The notes under the pieces are model-generated. The model saw only the letters and a list, made by a program, of their open reading frames with translations, was not told where the DNA came from and did no database searches. A stretch of 64,000 bases of DNA from assembly GCA_011525785.1 (NCBI GenBank), contig WYBT01000041.1:1-64000 (forward strand), read 5' to 3'. Position 1 is the first letter of the stretch. The number at the start of each line of letters is the position of its first letter. Both the position numbers and the translations under genes were made by a program. Of the stretch, positions 42,662 to 52,726 are shown piece by piece. The DNA comes from Planctomycetaceae bacterium. Its GTDB lineage: Bacteria; Planctomycetota; UBA1135; GCA-002686595.

Positions 42662-44404
42662 ATGCGTTACACACCTTCCGCACTGCTCGCTTGCGCCCTC
42701 GTGCTCGCGCTCGATGGGCGCGCCGCCTCCCAACAACTCACCGCCCTCAGCGTCGACCCGAGCGGCGCGTTCGGCGACTTCGACAGCAGCGGGCCGAGCG
42801 TGAGCGCCGACGGCCGCTTCGTCGCGTTCGTCAGCGCCGCGCGCAACCTGATCGGCCCCGAACTCGACCTCGACGCCGACGTCTTCGTGGCGGACACGTG
42901 GAATCGAACGCTCGCGCGCGCGAGTTCCTCGCCCAGCGGCGCAGAGGGCAACGGCGAGAGCTATCGACCGGCGCTCTCGAGCAGCGGGCGCTTCATCGGC
43001 TTCGCCAGCACGGCGAGCAACCTCACCGCCGCTGCGGTCCCCGGAACGCCGCAGGTCTACGTGCGCGCGCTCGACACCGGCGCGACCACGCTCGTCAGCG
43101 TGAACCTCTCCGGCGCGGGCTCGGCCGGTCGCTCGGAGTGGATCGACGTGTCGGACGACGGTCGGTTCGCGGCGTTCGTGAGCCGCGGCGGCGACCTGAT
43201 CAACGGCGACACGAACTTCCAGGAGGACGTGTTCCTCCGCGACCTCGTGCTCGGAGTCACCACTCGCATCAGCCTCACGACCGCCGGCCAGGAGGCGAGC
43301 TGGCCCTCGGGTCCGTTCTCGGCGGCGACCTGCGTCGACGTGGACCTCACGCCGGACGGGCGCTTCGCGGCCTTCTCGACGATCTTCGCGCTCTCGCCGG
43401 CCGACACGAACGCGCAGACCGATGTGTACGTGTTCGATCGACTGGGAGGTGCGCTCGAGCTCGTCTCGCGCTCGTCGAGCGGGGCCCTCGGCGACGGCGC
43501 AGCGATCCTGCCGCAGCTCTCGGCCGACGCGCGCTGGGTGCTGTTCTCGAGCCATGCGACCAACCTCGTGAGCGGCGACACGAACCTCGCGCCCGACGTG
43601 TTCCTCCGAGATCGCGCGCTGGGCGTGCTCACCTGCGTGAGCCGCAGCGCGGCGGGAGTTCCGGTCGGCGCCACGAACGTCTCCGAAGCGCCCGCGCGAC
43701 TGACCGGCGACGCCAGCGTGTGCCTCTTCAGTTCGCCCTCTCCACTGCTCGCGGCCGGCGACACCAACGGCGTCGACGATCTATTCCTCTTCACGCGCGC
43801 CACGGGCGCCGTCGAGATCGTGCGGCCGCTCGGCATCCAGCCCAACGCGCCCATGGCGCAAGGCGTGCTGAGCGAACAAGGACTGCTCGCGTTCCGCACC
43901 TCGGCCTCCAACCTGCTGCCCGGCGACACGAACGGACGCGCGGATGTGTTTGCGTGGGCGCCGGCTTCGTGCGCGCCGGTGGCCTACTGCACGAGCGGGA
44001 CCAGCGCGCTCGGCTGCAGCGCCCAACTCTCGGCGAGCGGCGCGGCTTCGCTCTCGAACTGCACGCTCGCCTTCCTCGCCAGCCAGGTCGACGCGCAGCG
44101 GCAGGGACTGCTGTTCTACGGAACGAGCGGCGCCGTCGCGTTCCCGTGGGGCGCGAGTTCGAGCTTCTTCTGCGTGAAGAGCCCGGCGCAGCGCACACAG
44201 CTCCAGTCTTCCGGCGGCGCGGTCGGATCGTGCAGCGGCGCGCTCGCGCTCGACTGGTGCGCGTTCCTCGCGGCGAACCCGAACGCGCTCGGTGCTCCGT
44301 TCGCAGCCGGCGACGCCGTGTTCATGCAGGCCTGGTTCCGCGACCCGGCGGGCCCCAAGACCACGGCGCTCTCCAACGGCGTGCGGGTCGTGACCTGCCC
44401 GTAG
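42662..44404 (+). CDS. Secreted PD40/TolB-like propeller with four-Cys C-terminal module
   Basis: Predicted 580 aa; signal peptide to about GRAASQQL. The body is a propeller with the PD40-type phrase SVSADGRFVAFVSAARNLIG, repeated as ALSSSGRFIGFASTASNLTA, VSDDGRFAAFVSRGGDLING, LTPDGRFAAFSTIFALSPAD and LSADARWVLFSSHATNLVSG, with GDTN calcium-like loops in several blades. Residues 442-580 are the shared module (YCTSGTSALGC, QRQGLLFYG, FFCVKSPAQRT, SCSGALALDW, FRDPAG). The gene lies next to the sulfotransferase/glycosyltransferase pair, converging on it with 45 nt between stops. Confidence 0.86.
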   Translation: MRYTPSALLACALVLALDGRAASQQLTALSVDPSGAFGDFDSSGPSVSADGRFVAFVSAARNLIGPELDLDADVFVADTWNRTLARASSSPSGAEGNGESYRPALSSSGRFIGFASTASNLTAAAVPGTPQVYVRALDTGATTLVSVNLSGAGSAGRSEWIDVSDDGRFAAFVSRGGDLINGDTNFQEDVFLRDLVLGVTTRISLTTAGQEASWPSGPFSAATCVDVDLTPDGRFAAFSTIFALSPADTNAQTDVYVFDRLGGALELVSRSSSGALGDGAAILPQLSADARWVLFSSHATNLVSGDTNLAPDVFLRDRALGVLTCVSRSAAGVPVGATNVSEAPARLTGDASVCLFSSPSPLLAAGDTNGVDDLFLFTRATGAVEIVRPLGIQPNAPMAQGVLSEQGLLAFRTSASNLLPGDTNGRADVFAWAPASCAPVAYCTSGTSALGCSAQLSASGAASLSNCTLAFLASQVDAQRQGLLFYGTSGAVAFPWGASSSFFCVKSPAQRTQLQSSGGAVGSCSGALALDWCAFLAANPNALGAPFAAGDAVFMQAWFRDPAGPKTTALSNGVRVVTCP

Positions 44405-44449
44405 CGCCGCGCGCGGCCTCGCGTCGATCGCGCCGGCGGGGCTCTGCGA

Positions 44450-45340
44450 TCAGGCGGACGCGACCGCGTCGCGCGCCGGCGGCAGCGACCAGTCCGCGTC
44501 GCGCTCGTAGCCCAGCTTGAGCACCAAGCTGTTCCAGCGCCGCTTGAAGGCCTCGACGTGCACGGGCTCGAAGTGGTTGACCCAGTCGCCGCCCGCGCCC
44601 TTGCGGTAGTGGCTCTTGGTGTTCTCCTTGCCCTTCTCGCGGCCCTCGGAGAACTTCTCGAAGCGGTTGTCGTACACCACGCCGAGCAGGCGCTCGCCCG
44701 GGATCGAATCGAACGGCGCGCGCAGCGGCTGCAAGCCGCCGAACTTGTGGTTCGTGATGTTGAGCGCCGAGCGCAGCAGGTAGGGCAGCCAGCGCTGCTT
44801 GTTGTAGTGCGACTCGTCGAGCACGCCCAGGAAGCGGAAGACCTCGAGGAATCCGCGGTAGGGGTCCTTGGTGAAGCTCTCCTGCTTGAGCTCGAGCACG
44901 TCGGAGCGCGTGTAGTCCCAGCTTTCCATCTGCACCAGGAACTGGCCCGAGAACTCGATCTCGGCGAGCAGCCCGTCGCGCTTGTCGAGTTTGGTCAGGC
45001 GCTCGCGGTGGGGGATCAGCTCGGGCCAGGCGTGCGTGGGGTGCGTGCCGCGGTGCGAGAAGTAGGCCGACACGACGAGGTCGCGCGGATCGCGCACGAT
45101 GTGGAAGCCGCGCAGCGCCGGCAGCTTCGCGAGGTGGCGCGCGTCGGCGTTGACGTAGCTGATCCAGTCGAGCTTGTTCGAAGCGACGTGCGCGGCGAGG
45201 TCGCCCTTGAACAGGTGCTCGCCGTACAGGTAGTCGCGCCGCCAGCCGGCCTCGACGCACAGCGCGTCGACGATGTTGTGGATCCAGGTCGAGGCGCACT
45301 TGTGGTGGCCGAAGAAGGCCAGCAGCGGGGGGCGGGTCAT
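44450..45340 (-). CDS. PAPS-dependent sulfotransferase
   Basis: Predicted 296 aa. The 5'-phosphosulfate-binding motif GHHKCASTWI (residues about 10-19) and the 3'-phosphate motif IVRDPRDLVVSAYFSHR (about 88-104) define the sulfotransferase fold, which moves sulfate from PAPS to a hydroxyl. The HYRKGAGGDWVNHF segment near the C-terminus matches the KGxxGxWxxxF motif of the Sulfotransfer_1 family. It lies 8 nt downstream of the GT4 gene in an evident operon, so a glycan made or extended by that enzyme may be its acceptor. Confidence 0.88.
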   Translation of the reverse strand: MTRPPLLAFFGHHKCASTWIHNIVDALCVEAGWRRDYLYGEHLFKGDLAAHVASNKLDWISYVNADARHLAKLPALRGFHIVRDPRDLVVSAYFSHRGTHPTHAWPELIPHRERLTKLDKRDGLLAEIEFSGQFLVQMESWDYTRSDVLELKQESFTKDPYRGFLEVFRFLGVLDESHYNKQRWLPYLLRSALNITNHKFGGLQPLRAPFDSIPGERLLGVVYDNRFEKFSEGREKGKENTKSHYRKGAGGDWVNHFEPVHVEAFKRRWNSLVLKLGYERDADWSLPPARDAVASA

Positions 45341-45348
45341 GGGCAGGG

Positions 45349-46530
45349 TCACTTTCGGCTGTTCTCGAGCGCTCGCGCGAGTTCGCCCTCCAGGCGCGCG
45401 GTCGCGATCTCCCACGAGAAGCGCTCGACCGCCGCGCGCCGGCCCGCGGCGCCGAGTTTTTCGCGCAGCGCCGGGTCGCCCAGGAGCTTCAGGCAGGCGT
45501 TCGCCAGCTCCTGGGCGTCGCGCGCGACGATCAGCTCCTCGCCATCGCGCGCGTCCAGCCCGCCGATCGACATGGGCGTCGCGACCACCGCCTTGCCCAT
45601 GGCCCAGGCCTGCAGGACCTTGTTCTTGAGGCCCGCGCCGCCGATCAGGGGCGAGACGAAGACGCTCGCGCCGCGCACGTAGGGCCGCACGTCGTCGACG
45701 AAGCCGGTGAAGTTAACGCCCGCGGCCTTCGGATCGGGCTTGGCGAGTTGGAGCAGCTCGGGCGGCGGATCGCGGCCGACCACGAGCAGGTGCGCGGCCG
45801 GGCGGCGCGCGCGGATCGCGGGCAGCACGTCGCTCACGAAGTAGCGCACGGCCTGCACGTTGGGCGGGTGCACGAGCGCGCCCTCGAACACGATGCGGTC
45901 GGGGTCGATCGGGTCGGGCGCGGGCGCGTAGTGCTCGACGTCGACGCCGTTGGGCGTCACGGCGCAGCGCGAGCCGGGCGCGACCTTCTCGGTGACGCGC
46001 GCGTCCTGATCGGACACGAACAGCACGCGCGCGGCGGCCGGGAAGTAGCGGCGCTCGAAGCGCAGCACGCGCACCAGGTGCACCAGGCGGCGCGGCGTCG
46101 GGCCCGAGCGCAGATCGAGCCAGGCCTCGCGCACCGCTTCGTCGACGGCGTCGGCCACGATCGGGACCGAGCGCAGCGCCAGCGCGTGCGGCAGCATGCG
46201 CCAACCGACGCTCCACACCAGGTCGGGCCGGAACTCGCTCACGAAGCGCTCGAGCTCGCGGTCGACCTGCGGGTTGAGGTCGTGGAGCTCGTCGGGCGAG
46301 AAGACCGTCAGCGCGCGCCACAGCGCCGAGGCGCGCGGCGGGGCGCGGTCGGGCAGGCGCAGCACGTGCGCCAGCTTGCGCTCGAGGCGTTCGTCGATGC
46401 TGCCCCGCTCGAGCGACGCCAGCGCCACCTCGTGCCGCTCGGCCAGCCGCGGCAGGTACGCGGCCGTGCGCAGGTTGTAGCCGTCGTGCACAGGGCTCGG
46501 CAGCTTCTGGGTGATCGCGAGGATCCGCAT
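45349..46530 (-). CDS. GT4-type glycosyltransferase
   Basis: Predicted 393 aa. The N-terminus has the GT-B pattern (MRILAITQKLPSPVHDGYNL). The C-terminal half carries VTPNGVDVEHY, IVFEGALVHPPN, LLVVGRDPPPEL and the donor-binding SPLIGGAGLKNKVLQAWAMGKAVVATP, typical of GT4/GT1 retaining enzymes. It transfers a sugar from a nucleotide or lipid donor. It is followed at 8 nt by a sulfotransferase, which suggests joint synthesis of a sulfated glycan. The TIGR03087-like sugar transferase family is a possible closer match, but I cannot confirm that here. Confidence 0.9.
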   Translation of the reverse strand: MRILAITQKLPSPVHDGYNLRTAAYLPRLAERHEVALASLERGSIDERLERKLAHVLRLPDRAPPRASALWRALTVFSPDELHDLNPQVDRELERFVSEFRPDLVWSVGWRMLPHALALRSVPIVADAVDEAVREAWLDLRSGPTPRRLVHLVRVLRFERRYFPAAARVLFVSDQDARVTEKVAPGSRCAVTPNGVDVEHYAPAPDPIDPDRIVFEGALVHPPNVQAVRYFVSDVLPAIRARRPAAHLLVVGRDPPPELLQLAKPDPKAAGVNFTGFVDDVRPYVRGASVFVSPLIGGAGLKNKVLQAWAMGKAVVATPMSIGGLDARDGEELIVARDAQELANACLKLLGDPALREKLGAAGRRAAVERFSWEIATARLEGELARALENSRK

Positions 46531-46737
46531 CGAAACCTGGAGCTTAGCGCTTGTCGCGAGCGCCTTGCGAGGGCGTTGGCGCCGGGCGAACGGGCGCTCG
46601 CGTCGCGCGCGCGGATCCGGCCTGGCGTCGGGCGACTACCGCGAGATTTTCGGCGCGAGAGCGCAGGCCTCGACTGGAAGGCACAGGTCGCGACTGCGCG
46701 ACACGAACATCCCCTCGACACCCGTCCTGCGCCACCC

Positions 46738-48555
46738 ATGCAAGCCCATCGCCTCTCACTGTCCACCGCCGCCGCGCTGCTCGTCGGCGCGCCCCTCTGC
46801 GCTCAACAGCTGCTCAACACCTACACCGGCCAGGCCGCCGAGCGCCTGGGCGCGTCGATCGCGGACGCCGGCGATCTCAACGGCGACGGCTACGACGACG
46901 TGGTCGTCGGCGCGCCGGGCTTCAACAACGGCATGGGCCGCATCCTGTGCATCTCGGGGCAGTTCCTCGCGACGAACAGCGGCGCCTCGACGCTCTGGAT
47001 CTACGAGGCGAACGTGTTCAACTCCGGCTCGCTGTTCGGGAGCGCGCTCGCCAACGTCGGCGACCTGAGCGGCGATGGCGTGCCGGAGTTCGCGGTCGGC
47101 GCGCCGGGCGTGACCTACAACCCCGTCGGCGCCAACTCCGGGGCCGTGCTGATCGTGAACGGCGCGAACGCGACCGAATTCAAGCGCGTGTACGGCGGCA
47201 CGGCGAACCAGCGCTTCGGCAGCTCGATCGCCACCGTCGGCGATCAGAACGGCGACGGCAAGCTCGACTTCGCCGTGGGCGCGCCCGGCGTGCAGAACGT
47301 GCTCTCGGGCGGCGTCGCGGTGCTCTCGGGCGGCGCGATCGCCGCGCTCTCGGGCTTCAGCACGCTCGCCCTTCCGGTCACGCTCACGGCCAACAGCGGC
47401 GAGGCCGGCTTCGGCACGTCGGTGGCGAGCGGCTTCGACCTCGACGGCGACGGCTCGAACGACGTGGCGATCGGCTCGCCCTTCGCGACGCTGACGGGCG
47501 GTCCGTTCGAGGGCGGCGCGATCTGGATCATGCGCGCGCTCCCGACCGGCAGCGGCATTCCCGCGCACATCTTCGCCAGCTACCGCTCGACGATCGCCAG
47601 CGAGCACCTGGGCAAGTCGGTCGACGCCAAGCACGACTACAACGGCGACGGCGTGGTCGACATCGTCGCGGGCGCGCCCGATCGACTCGGCGGCGTGAGC
47701 GCGCAGGTCGGCCGCGCGCTCGTGCTCTCAGGTCTAAAGGTGCGCACCAACACGACGCCCAAGGAACTGTTCGAGATCGTCGCGCCGGCGCCGAACCTCA
47801 CGGCCTCGACGTTCCACTTCGGCGCCGCGGTGCGCGCGAGCGAGGACCTCAACGGAGACGGCGTGGGCGAGATCTTGGTCGGCGCGCCGGACTACTTCAC
47901 GCAATTCCCCAGCGGTCCGGGGCGCGGCGCAGTGGCGGTCTACTCGGGCCGCACCTTCGCGCGCATCGGCTTCACGACAGGCGCGAACAACGAGCGCCTG
48001 GGCGACGCGCTGCTGGGCGCGATCGACGATTACAACGGCGACGGCTTCCCCGACTTCGCGGCGGGCGGGTCCTCGGCGGACACGCCCAGCACCGACTGCG
48101 GCAAGCTCAAGAGCTACTCGCTGTTCCAGGCGTTCCCCTCGACCTACTGCACCGCCAAGGTGAACAGCCTGGGCTGCACGCCCGCGATGAGTTGGAACGG
48201 AGTCCCGAGCGCCTCGAGCCCCAGCTCGTTCCTGCTGACCTGCTCCAACCTGCTCAATCAGCGCACGGGACTTCTGACGTACTCGTTCTCGCCGGCCTCG
48301 ACGCCCTTCCAGGGCGGCTTTCTGTGCATCGGCACGCCCTTCGCCCGCGGACCCTCGCTGGGTTCGGGCGGCTCGCCGACCGGCTCGGACTGCACCGGCG
48401 CCTTCGCCTTCGACTTCAACATCCGCATCCAGAGCGGGATCGACCCCGCGCTCGAGGCCGGCGCCGAGGTCTTCACGCAGTATCGCGCCCGCGATCCGCA
48501 GGCGAGCTCCGCGACCAGCTTGAGCAACGCCGTGCGCTTCCTCATCAATCCCTGA
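46738..48555 (+). CDS. Secreted FG-GAP protein with four-Cys C-terminal module
   Basis: Predicted 605 aa; signal peptide to about PLCAQQL. FG-GAP repeats follow with calcium loops DLNGDGYDDVVVGAP, DLSGDGVPEFAVGAP, DQNGDGKLDFAVGAP, DLDGDGSNDVAIGSP, DYNGDGVVDIVAGAP, DLNGDGVGEILVGAP and DYNGDGFPDFAAGG: seven blades, a full integrin-type propeller. The module begins at Tyr 470 (YCTAKVNSLGC) and contains QRTGLLTYS, FLCIG, DCTGAFAFDFN and RDPQ. It diverges from the GT4 gene with 207 nt between. An extracellular Ca2+-dependent binding role is likely. Confidence 0.88.
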   Translation: MQAHRLSLSTAAALLVGAPLCAQQLLNTYTGQAAERLGASIADAGDLNGDGYDDVVVGAPGFNNGMGRILCISGQFLATNSGASTLWIYEANVFNSGSLFGSALANVGDLSGDGVPEFAVGAPGVTYNPVGANSGAVLIVNGANATEFKRVYGGTANQRFGSSIATVGDQNGDGKLDFAVGAPGVQNVLSGGVAVLSGGAIAALSGFSTLALPVTLTANSGEAGFGTSVASGFDLDGDGSNDVAIGSPFATLTGGPFEGGAIWIMRALPTGSGIPAHIFASYRSTIASEHLGKSVDAKHDYNGDGVVDIVAGAPDRLGGVSAQVGRALVLSGLKVRTNTTPKELFEIVAPAPNLTASTFHFGAAVRASEDLNGDGVGEILVGAPDYFTQFPSGPGRGAVAVYSGRTFARIGFTTGANNERLGDALLGAIDDYNGDGFPDFAAGGSSADTPSTDCGKLKSYSLFQAFPSTYCTAKVNSLGCTPAMSWNGVPSASSPSSFLLTCSNLLNQRTGLLTYSFSPASTPFQGGFLCIGTPFARGPSLGSGGSPTGSDCTGAFAFDFNIRIQSGIDPALEAGAEVFTQYRARDPQASSATSLSNAVRFLINP

Positions 48556-48650
48556 TTGCAGTCGCCACTCTCGCGCTCGCTGCTGCGGCAGGTTGAAATG
48601 CCTGCGACCCTCGAAGCCTGGGCGCGGCTTCGGCGGCGGGAGCGCAGTTC

Positions 48651-51600
48651 ATGCAGCGAGTGGCGAGTCTGGCGTTGATGGCGGCGGCCCTGGCGGCGCG
48701 CGCGAGTGCACAGGGCTCTCAATTCGCGCTGCGTTTCCACGGCACGGGCAGCGCACAACAAGATCGCGTCCGCATCGCGATCGACGACAACCTCTCCGGC
48801 CCCGACGCGAGCACGCCGTGCGACGTCGGGGCCGGCTCGTTCACGGTCGAGTTCTGGCTGCGCGGCACGCTCGCGAACAACGCCAGCGCCAACGCCGGCG
48901 GCGATGTCGAGACGGCGAACTTCAACTGGATCGAAGGCAACACCGTCGTCGATCGCGACATCTTCGGCGGCTCGAACCGCGACTGGGGCATCTCGATCGC
49001 GGGCGGGTTCGTGCGCTTCGGCACGGGCGCGGGCGACGGCGGCGGGAACGGCGAGAACACGATCGAGGGCAGCGTGAACGTGCTCGACGGCGCGTGGCAT
49101 CACGTGGCCTGCGTGCGCGACGTCGCGAGCGGGCGCAAGTCGATCTACGTCGATGCGCAGCTCGATTTCGAGAGTTCGCCCGGCGTGTCGACGGCGAACC
49201 TCAGTTATCCCAACGGCGGAGTTCCGGGGCAGGCGACGCCCTGGGGGCCGTACTTGGTGCTCGGCGCCGAGAAGCACGACGCTGGCGCGGCTTATCCCTC
49301 GTTCAACGGCTGGTTCGACGAATTGCGCGTGTGGAGCACGGCGCGCACGCCGGCTGAGCTCGCGGCGAGCTTCGATCGCGTCATCGCAGCGAACAGCGCG
49401 GGGCTGGTCGGCTACTACCGCTTCGAGGAGGGCGCGGGGACGAGTGTGGCCGACAGCAGCGCCGCCGCGTCGCCGAATGGGCTCTTGATCGCCGGCGTCC
49501 CCGGCAATGGCGAGTGGTCCAGCTACGCCGCGCATCCCTCCAACACAGCGCCCGTCGTCGCAGGTTCGCTGCCCGCGGGCTTCGTGCGCACGACGCTGAC
49601 CACCGCTCTGTTCGAGCCCAACTGTCTAGCGTTCCTGCCCGATGGGCGGCTGCTCATCGGCGAGCGCGAGGGCCGCGTGCTGCTCTACGCGAACGGCCAG
49701 TTGCTCGCGCAGCCGGTGATCGACATCCCCTGCGACTCCACCGGCGGTGAGCGCGGGCTGGTGGGACTTGCGGTGGACCCGAATTTCGCCGCGAACGGCC
49801 GCATCTACGCTTTTCACACCACGCTGGAGCCGCGCGACGTCGTCACGCGCTTCACGATGAGCGGTTCGACGGCCTCGCCGGCGAGCGCGTTCACGGTCTG
49901 GAGCGCTTCCGAGCTCGCCTCCGACTTCCACCACGGCGGTCAGATCGCGTTCGGCGTCGACGGCAAGCTCTACATCGCCGTCGGCGACCAGCGCGTGCTC
50001 TCGCACCCGCAGAACCTCGCGAACGACTTCGGCAAGCTCCTGCGCCTCGAGCCCGACGGCTCCGTTCCAGCGGGCAATCCGTTCGTCGGCGCGCCAGGCG
50101 TGAGCCCGCGCATCTTCGCCTCGGGCTTCCGCAATCCGTTCCGCTTCGCGATCGACCCCGTGAGCGGCCGTCTGTGGCTCGGCGACGTCGGCGGCAACTC
50201 CACCAACTCGCAGGAAGAGCTCAACCTCGTCGTCGCGGGCGCGAACTACGGCTGGCCCAATCAAGAAGGGGCGGCGTGTTTCGTGTCGAGCTGCGCCGCG
50301 TACACGTTCCCGGCGCACAGCTATGCGCACGACGATCCCGCGCACTACTGGAATCAGCCCCAGGGCTCGATCACTGCGGGCGCCGTGTATCGCGCGAACG
50401 CGTTTCCGGCCGCGTACCACGGCAACGTGTTCTTCGGCGACTATGCCAACCGCTGGATCCGACGAGCGGTCGTCGACGCGAATGGCGCGGTGCAGTCGGT
50501 GCAGAGCTTCCTCGCGGCGCCCGAGGCCGGAACGGTGGTCGACCTCGAGGTCGGACCCGACGGCGCGCTGTACTACGTGACGATCGGCGTGGCCTGGACT
50601 GGCGCGCCCGACGTCGCCGCGCTGCACCGCATCAGCTACTCGGGCAGCGGGAATCAGCCTCCGATCGCCGTCGCGAGCGCGACGCCGCAGCAAGGCGCCA
50701 CTGCGCCGCTCGTCGTGCAGTTCTCGAGCGCGGGCTCGCTCGATCCCGACGGCGGGCCGGGCGCGCTCACGTACGCGTGGGAGTTCGGCGACGGCTCGAG
50801 CTCGACTGCGCCCAATCCGCAACACAGCTACGCGAGCCTTGGCGCATTCCAAGCACGCCTCACGCTCAGCGACGGCGCCGCACAAACGCAGTCGGCTTCG
50901 ATCGAAATCACCGTGGGCCAGCGCCCGCAACCGCAGATCACTGCGCCTGCGCCGGGCCTCTCGTATCGCGCGGGCGACTCGATTTCGTTCTCAGGACTCG
51001 CGACGGACGCCGAGGACGGCGCGCTGCCGCCGAGCGCGCTGTCGTGGCAGGTCGTGCTCGTGCACGGCGGGCACGTGCACCCGTTCGTCGGGCCGCTCGC
51101 CGGTGTGAGCCAGGGCCAGTTCAGCGTGCCGCTGACGGGTCACTCGCCCGTGAACACGCACTACGAGATCCACCTCACCGCAACCGACTCGCACGGACTG
51201 ACGAACACGAGCGTCGTCGCGCTGGCGCCCGAGCTCGCGCCGATGACGATCTGGAGCTCCGTGGCGGGCGTTCCGGCCTTCATCGACGGCGAGGCGGTCG
51301 TGCTGCCCACGAGCTTCCAGTCACTGGTCAACCACCGCCACCTCGTCGCCGCGCAGCCGAGCTTCGCGCTGCAGAACACGACGGTCGACTTCCTCAGTTG
51401 GTCGAACCAGCGGCCGATGTCGCACTACCTGCGGGTTCCCGTCGGCGGCGGCTCGCTGCTCGCGCTCTACGCGCCGCGCAACCAGTCCAGCGTGACCCTG
51501 GCCGTGCCCGCGGCGAACCGCAACGCGGAGCACTGGTCCAACGGCCAACAGCCGTCGAACTTCTACGACACGTTCGCGATCTGCCTGGGGCGCGACACGC

Positions 51601-52043
51601 AGACCCTGCAAGGCGGCTTCGAGTTCACGGCCCCGATTCCGCCGGGCGCAACGATCGTCTCGGCGCGCCTCGACGCCTGGGCCAGCGCCGACCAGTTCGG
51701 CGCCGTCAATCTCTCGATCCGCGGCTACGACGTCGCCAGCGCGCCGCCGTTCCAGTTCGGCTCGAGCACCGCGCTCACCGCGCACGCGCCGCTCACCACT
51801 GCGCAAGTCAGCTGGTCGCCGCCGCTGGTCTCCGCCGGCGCCGTTCTGAGCTCTCCCGACCTGACGCCCATCCTCCAAGAGATCGTCTCGCGCACCGACT
51901 GGCAGAGCGGCAACACGCTGGGCCTGGTCTTCGACGGCGCGCCCACCACCTCGGACGCCTGGCGCTGCGTGCGCAACTTCGTCTCGGGCCAGCCGCCGGT
52001 GCTCGTCGTCACCTACGTCGTGAACGACTTCGAGCCGCGTTGA
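48651..52043 (+). CDS. Secreted LamG / glucose-sorbosone dehydrogenase-like / PKD multidomain protein
   Basis: Predicted 1130 aa; signal peptide to about ASAQGS. Order of parts: LamG-like lectin fold (about 25-260; FTVEFWLRG, GAWHHVACVRD, FNGWFDELRVWSTARTPAE); a GSDH-type propeller (about 310-660; EPNCLAFLPDGRLLIGEREG, GERGLVGLAVDPNF, HHGGQIAFGVDGKLYIAVGD, FASGFRNPFRFAIDP, ANYGWPNQEG); a PKD domain (about 680-765; AWEFGDGSSSTAPNPQHSYA); an Ig-like part; and a C-terminal DNRLRE-like jelly roll (about 945-1125; ILQEIVSRTDWQSGNTLGLV). The GSDH family oxidises aldoses with PQQ; whether PQQ binds here is not clear. It probably works on extracellular polysaccharide. Confidence 0.87.
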   Translation: MQRVASLALMAAALAARASAQGSQFALRFHGTGSAQQDRVRIAIDDNLSGPDASTPCDVGAGSFTVEFWLRGTLANNASANAGGDVETANFNWIEGNTVVDRDIFGGSNRDWGISIAGGFVRFGTGAGDGGGNGENTIEGSVNVLDGAWHHVACVRDVASGRKSIYVDAQLDFESSPGVSTANLSYPNGGVPGQATPWGPYLVLGAEKHDAGAAYPSFNGWFDELRVWSTARTPAELAASFDRVIAANSAGLVGYYRFEEGAGTSVADSSAAASPNGLLIAGVPGNGEWSSYAAHPSNTAPVVAGSLPAGFVRTTLTTALFEPNCLAFLPDGRLLIGEREGRVLLYANGQLLAQPVIDIPCDSTGGERGLVGLAVDPNFAANGRIYAFHTTLEPRDVVTRFTMSGSTASPASAFTVWSASELASDFHHGGQIAFGVDGKLYIAVGDQRVLSHPQNLANDFGKLLRLEPDGSVPAGNPFVGAPGVSPRIFASGFRNPFRFAIDPVSGRLWLGDVGGNSTNSQEELNLVVAGANYGWPNQEGAACFVSSCAAYTFPAHSYAHDDPAHYWNQPQGSITAGAVYRANAFPAAYHGNVFFGDYANRWIRRAVVDANGAVQSVQSFLAAPEAGTVVDLEVGPDGALYYVTIGVAWTGAPDVAALHRISYSGSGNQPPIAVASATPQQGATAPLVVQFSSAGSLDPDGGPGALTYAWEFGDGSSSTAPNPQHSYASLGAFQARLTLSDGAAQTQSASIEITVGQRPQPQITAPAPGLSYRAGDSISFSGLATDAEDGALPPSALSWQVVLVHGGHVHPFVGPLAGVSQGQFSVPLTGHSPVNTHYEIHLTATDSHGLTNTSVVALAPELAPMTIWSSVAGVPAFIDGEAVVLPTSFQSLVNHRHLVAAQPSFALQNTTVDFLSWSNQRPMSHYLRVPVGGGSLLALYAPRNQSSVTLAVPAANRNAEHWSNGQQPSNFYDTFAICLGRDTQTLQGGFEFTAPIPPGATIVSARLDAWASADQFGAVNLSIRGYDVASAPPFQFGSSTALTAHAPLTTAQVSWSPPLVSAGAVLSSPDLTPILQEIVSRTDWQSGNTLGLVFDGAPTTSDAWRCVRNFVSGQPPVLVVTYVVNDFEPR

Positions 52044-52153
52044 GTCGAGCGCGCTCGGCGCTGACGGAGAGCAACGACTTCGTCATCGCAGCGCGCGTCG
52101 CGCGCGCTCCCGCACTGTTGTTCTTGCCTCTTGCGCGACCGTACGATCCGGCG

Positions 52154-52726
52154 GTGCGCACCCACGCGACGCAACTCCTCGCCGCTGCGACCGACGATGT
52201 CGGGCCCGGTGAGTCGTGGCCGGTCGCGGTGCTGTCGGGCGCGTTCAGTGCGGCCGCGTTGTCGGCGGGAGCGTGGTTCGCGCTCGAGCGCGTCACGGGC
52301 CGCGCGGAGGTCGCGCTGCACGAGTGGATCGCGCTCCACGCGAGCGCTGGCTTGCTCGGCGGCGTGCTGGTGAGCGCGCTGATCCGCGCGGGCCGCAGCC
52401 TCGACTCGGCTTTGCGCGAGCCCGGCCACCGGCGAGCGGCCGCTGCGCGACTCAGTGCGGTGGGCGCACTCGCGGTGTGCATCTGCGCGAGCTTTTCGCT
52501 GCGGCCAAGCGCGTTGCAGGCCCTGGCGCTCGCGTTGGGCCTCGCCCTCGGCGCGGGTCTGTGCACGCTGGCCTCGCTGCGCCTGTTGGGCTCGCTCGGA
52601 CGGCCGCTGCCGCGCCTGGACCCGCTGCGTGTCGCGCCGTGGGTTGCGCTGCTCCTCGCTCCGCTGCACGACGGCGTCGACTGCGACTCCCTCGGCGAGG
52701 CCTGGCGCGTCATGCTGGGGCGATGA
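52154..52726 (+). CDS. Integral membrane protein coupled to mazG
   Basis: Predicted 190 aa from the GTG at 52154. No family was recognised. At least four hydrophobic stretches are visible (VAVLSGAFSAAALSAGAWFA, AGLLGGVLVSALI, VGALAVCICASF and a long LALALGLALGAGLCTLASL). Its TGA overlaps the mazG ATG as ATGA, which supports both the frame and co-translation. No catalytic residues are evident. It may be an inner-membrane protein unrelated in function to MazG. Confidence 0.62.
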   Translation: MRTHATQLLAAATDDVGPGESWPVAVLSGAFSAAALSAGAWFALERVTGRAEVALHEWIALHASAGLLGGVLVSALIRAGRSLDSALREPGHRRAAAARLSAVGALAVCICASFSLRPSALQALALALGLALGAGLCTLASLRLLGSLGRPLPRLDPLRVAPWVALLLAPLHDGVDCDSLGEAWRVMLGR

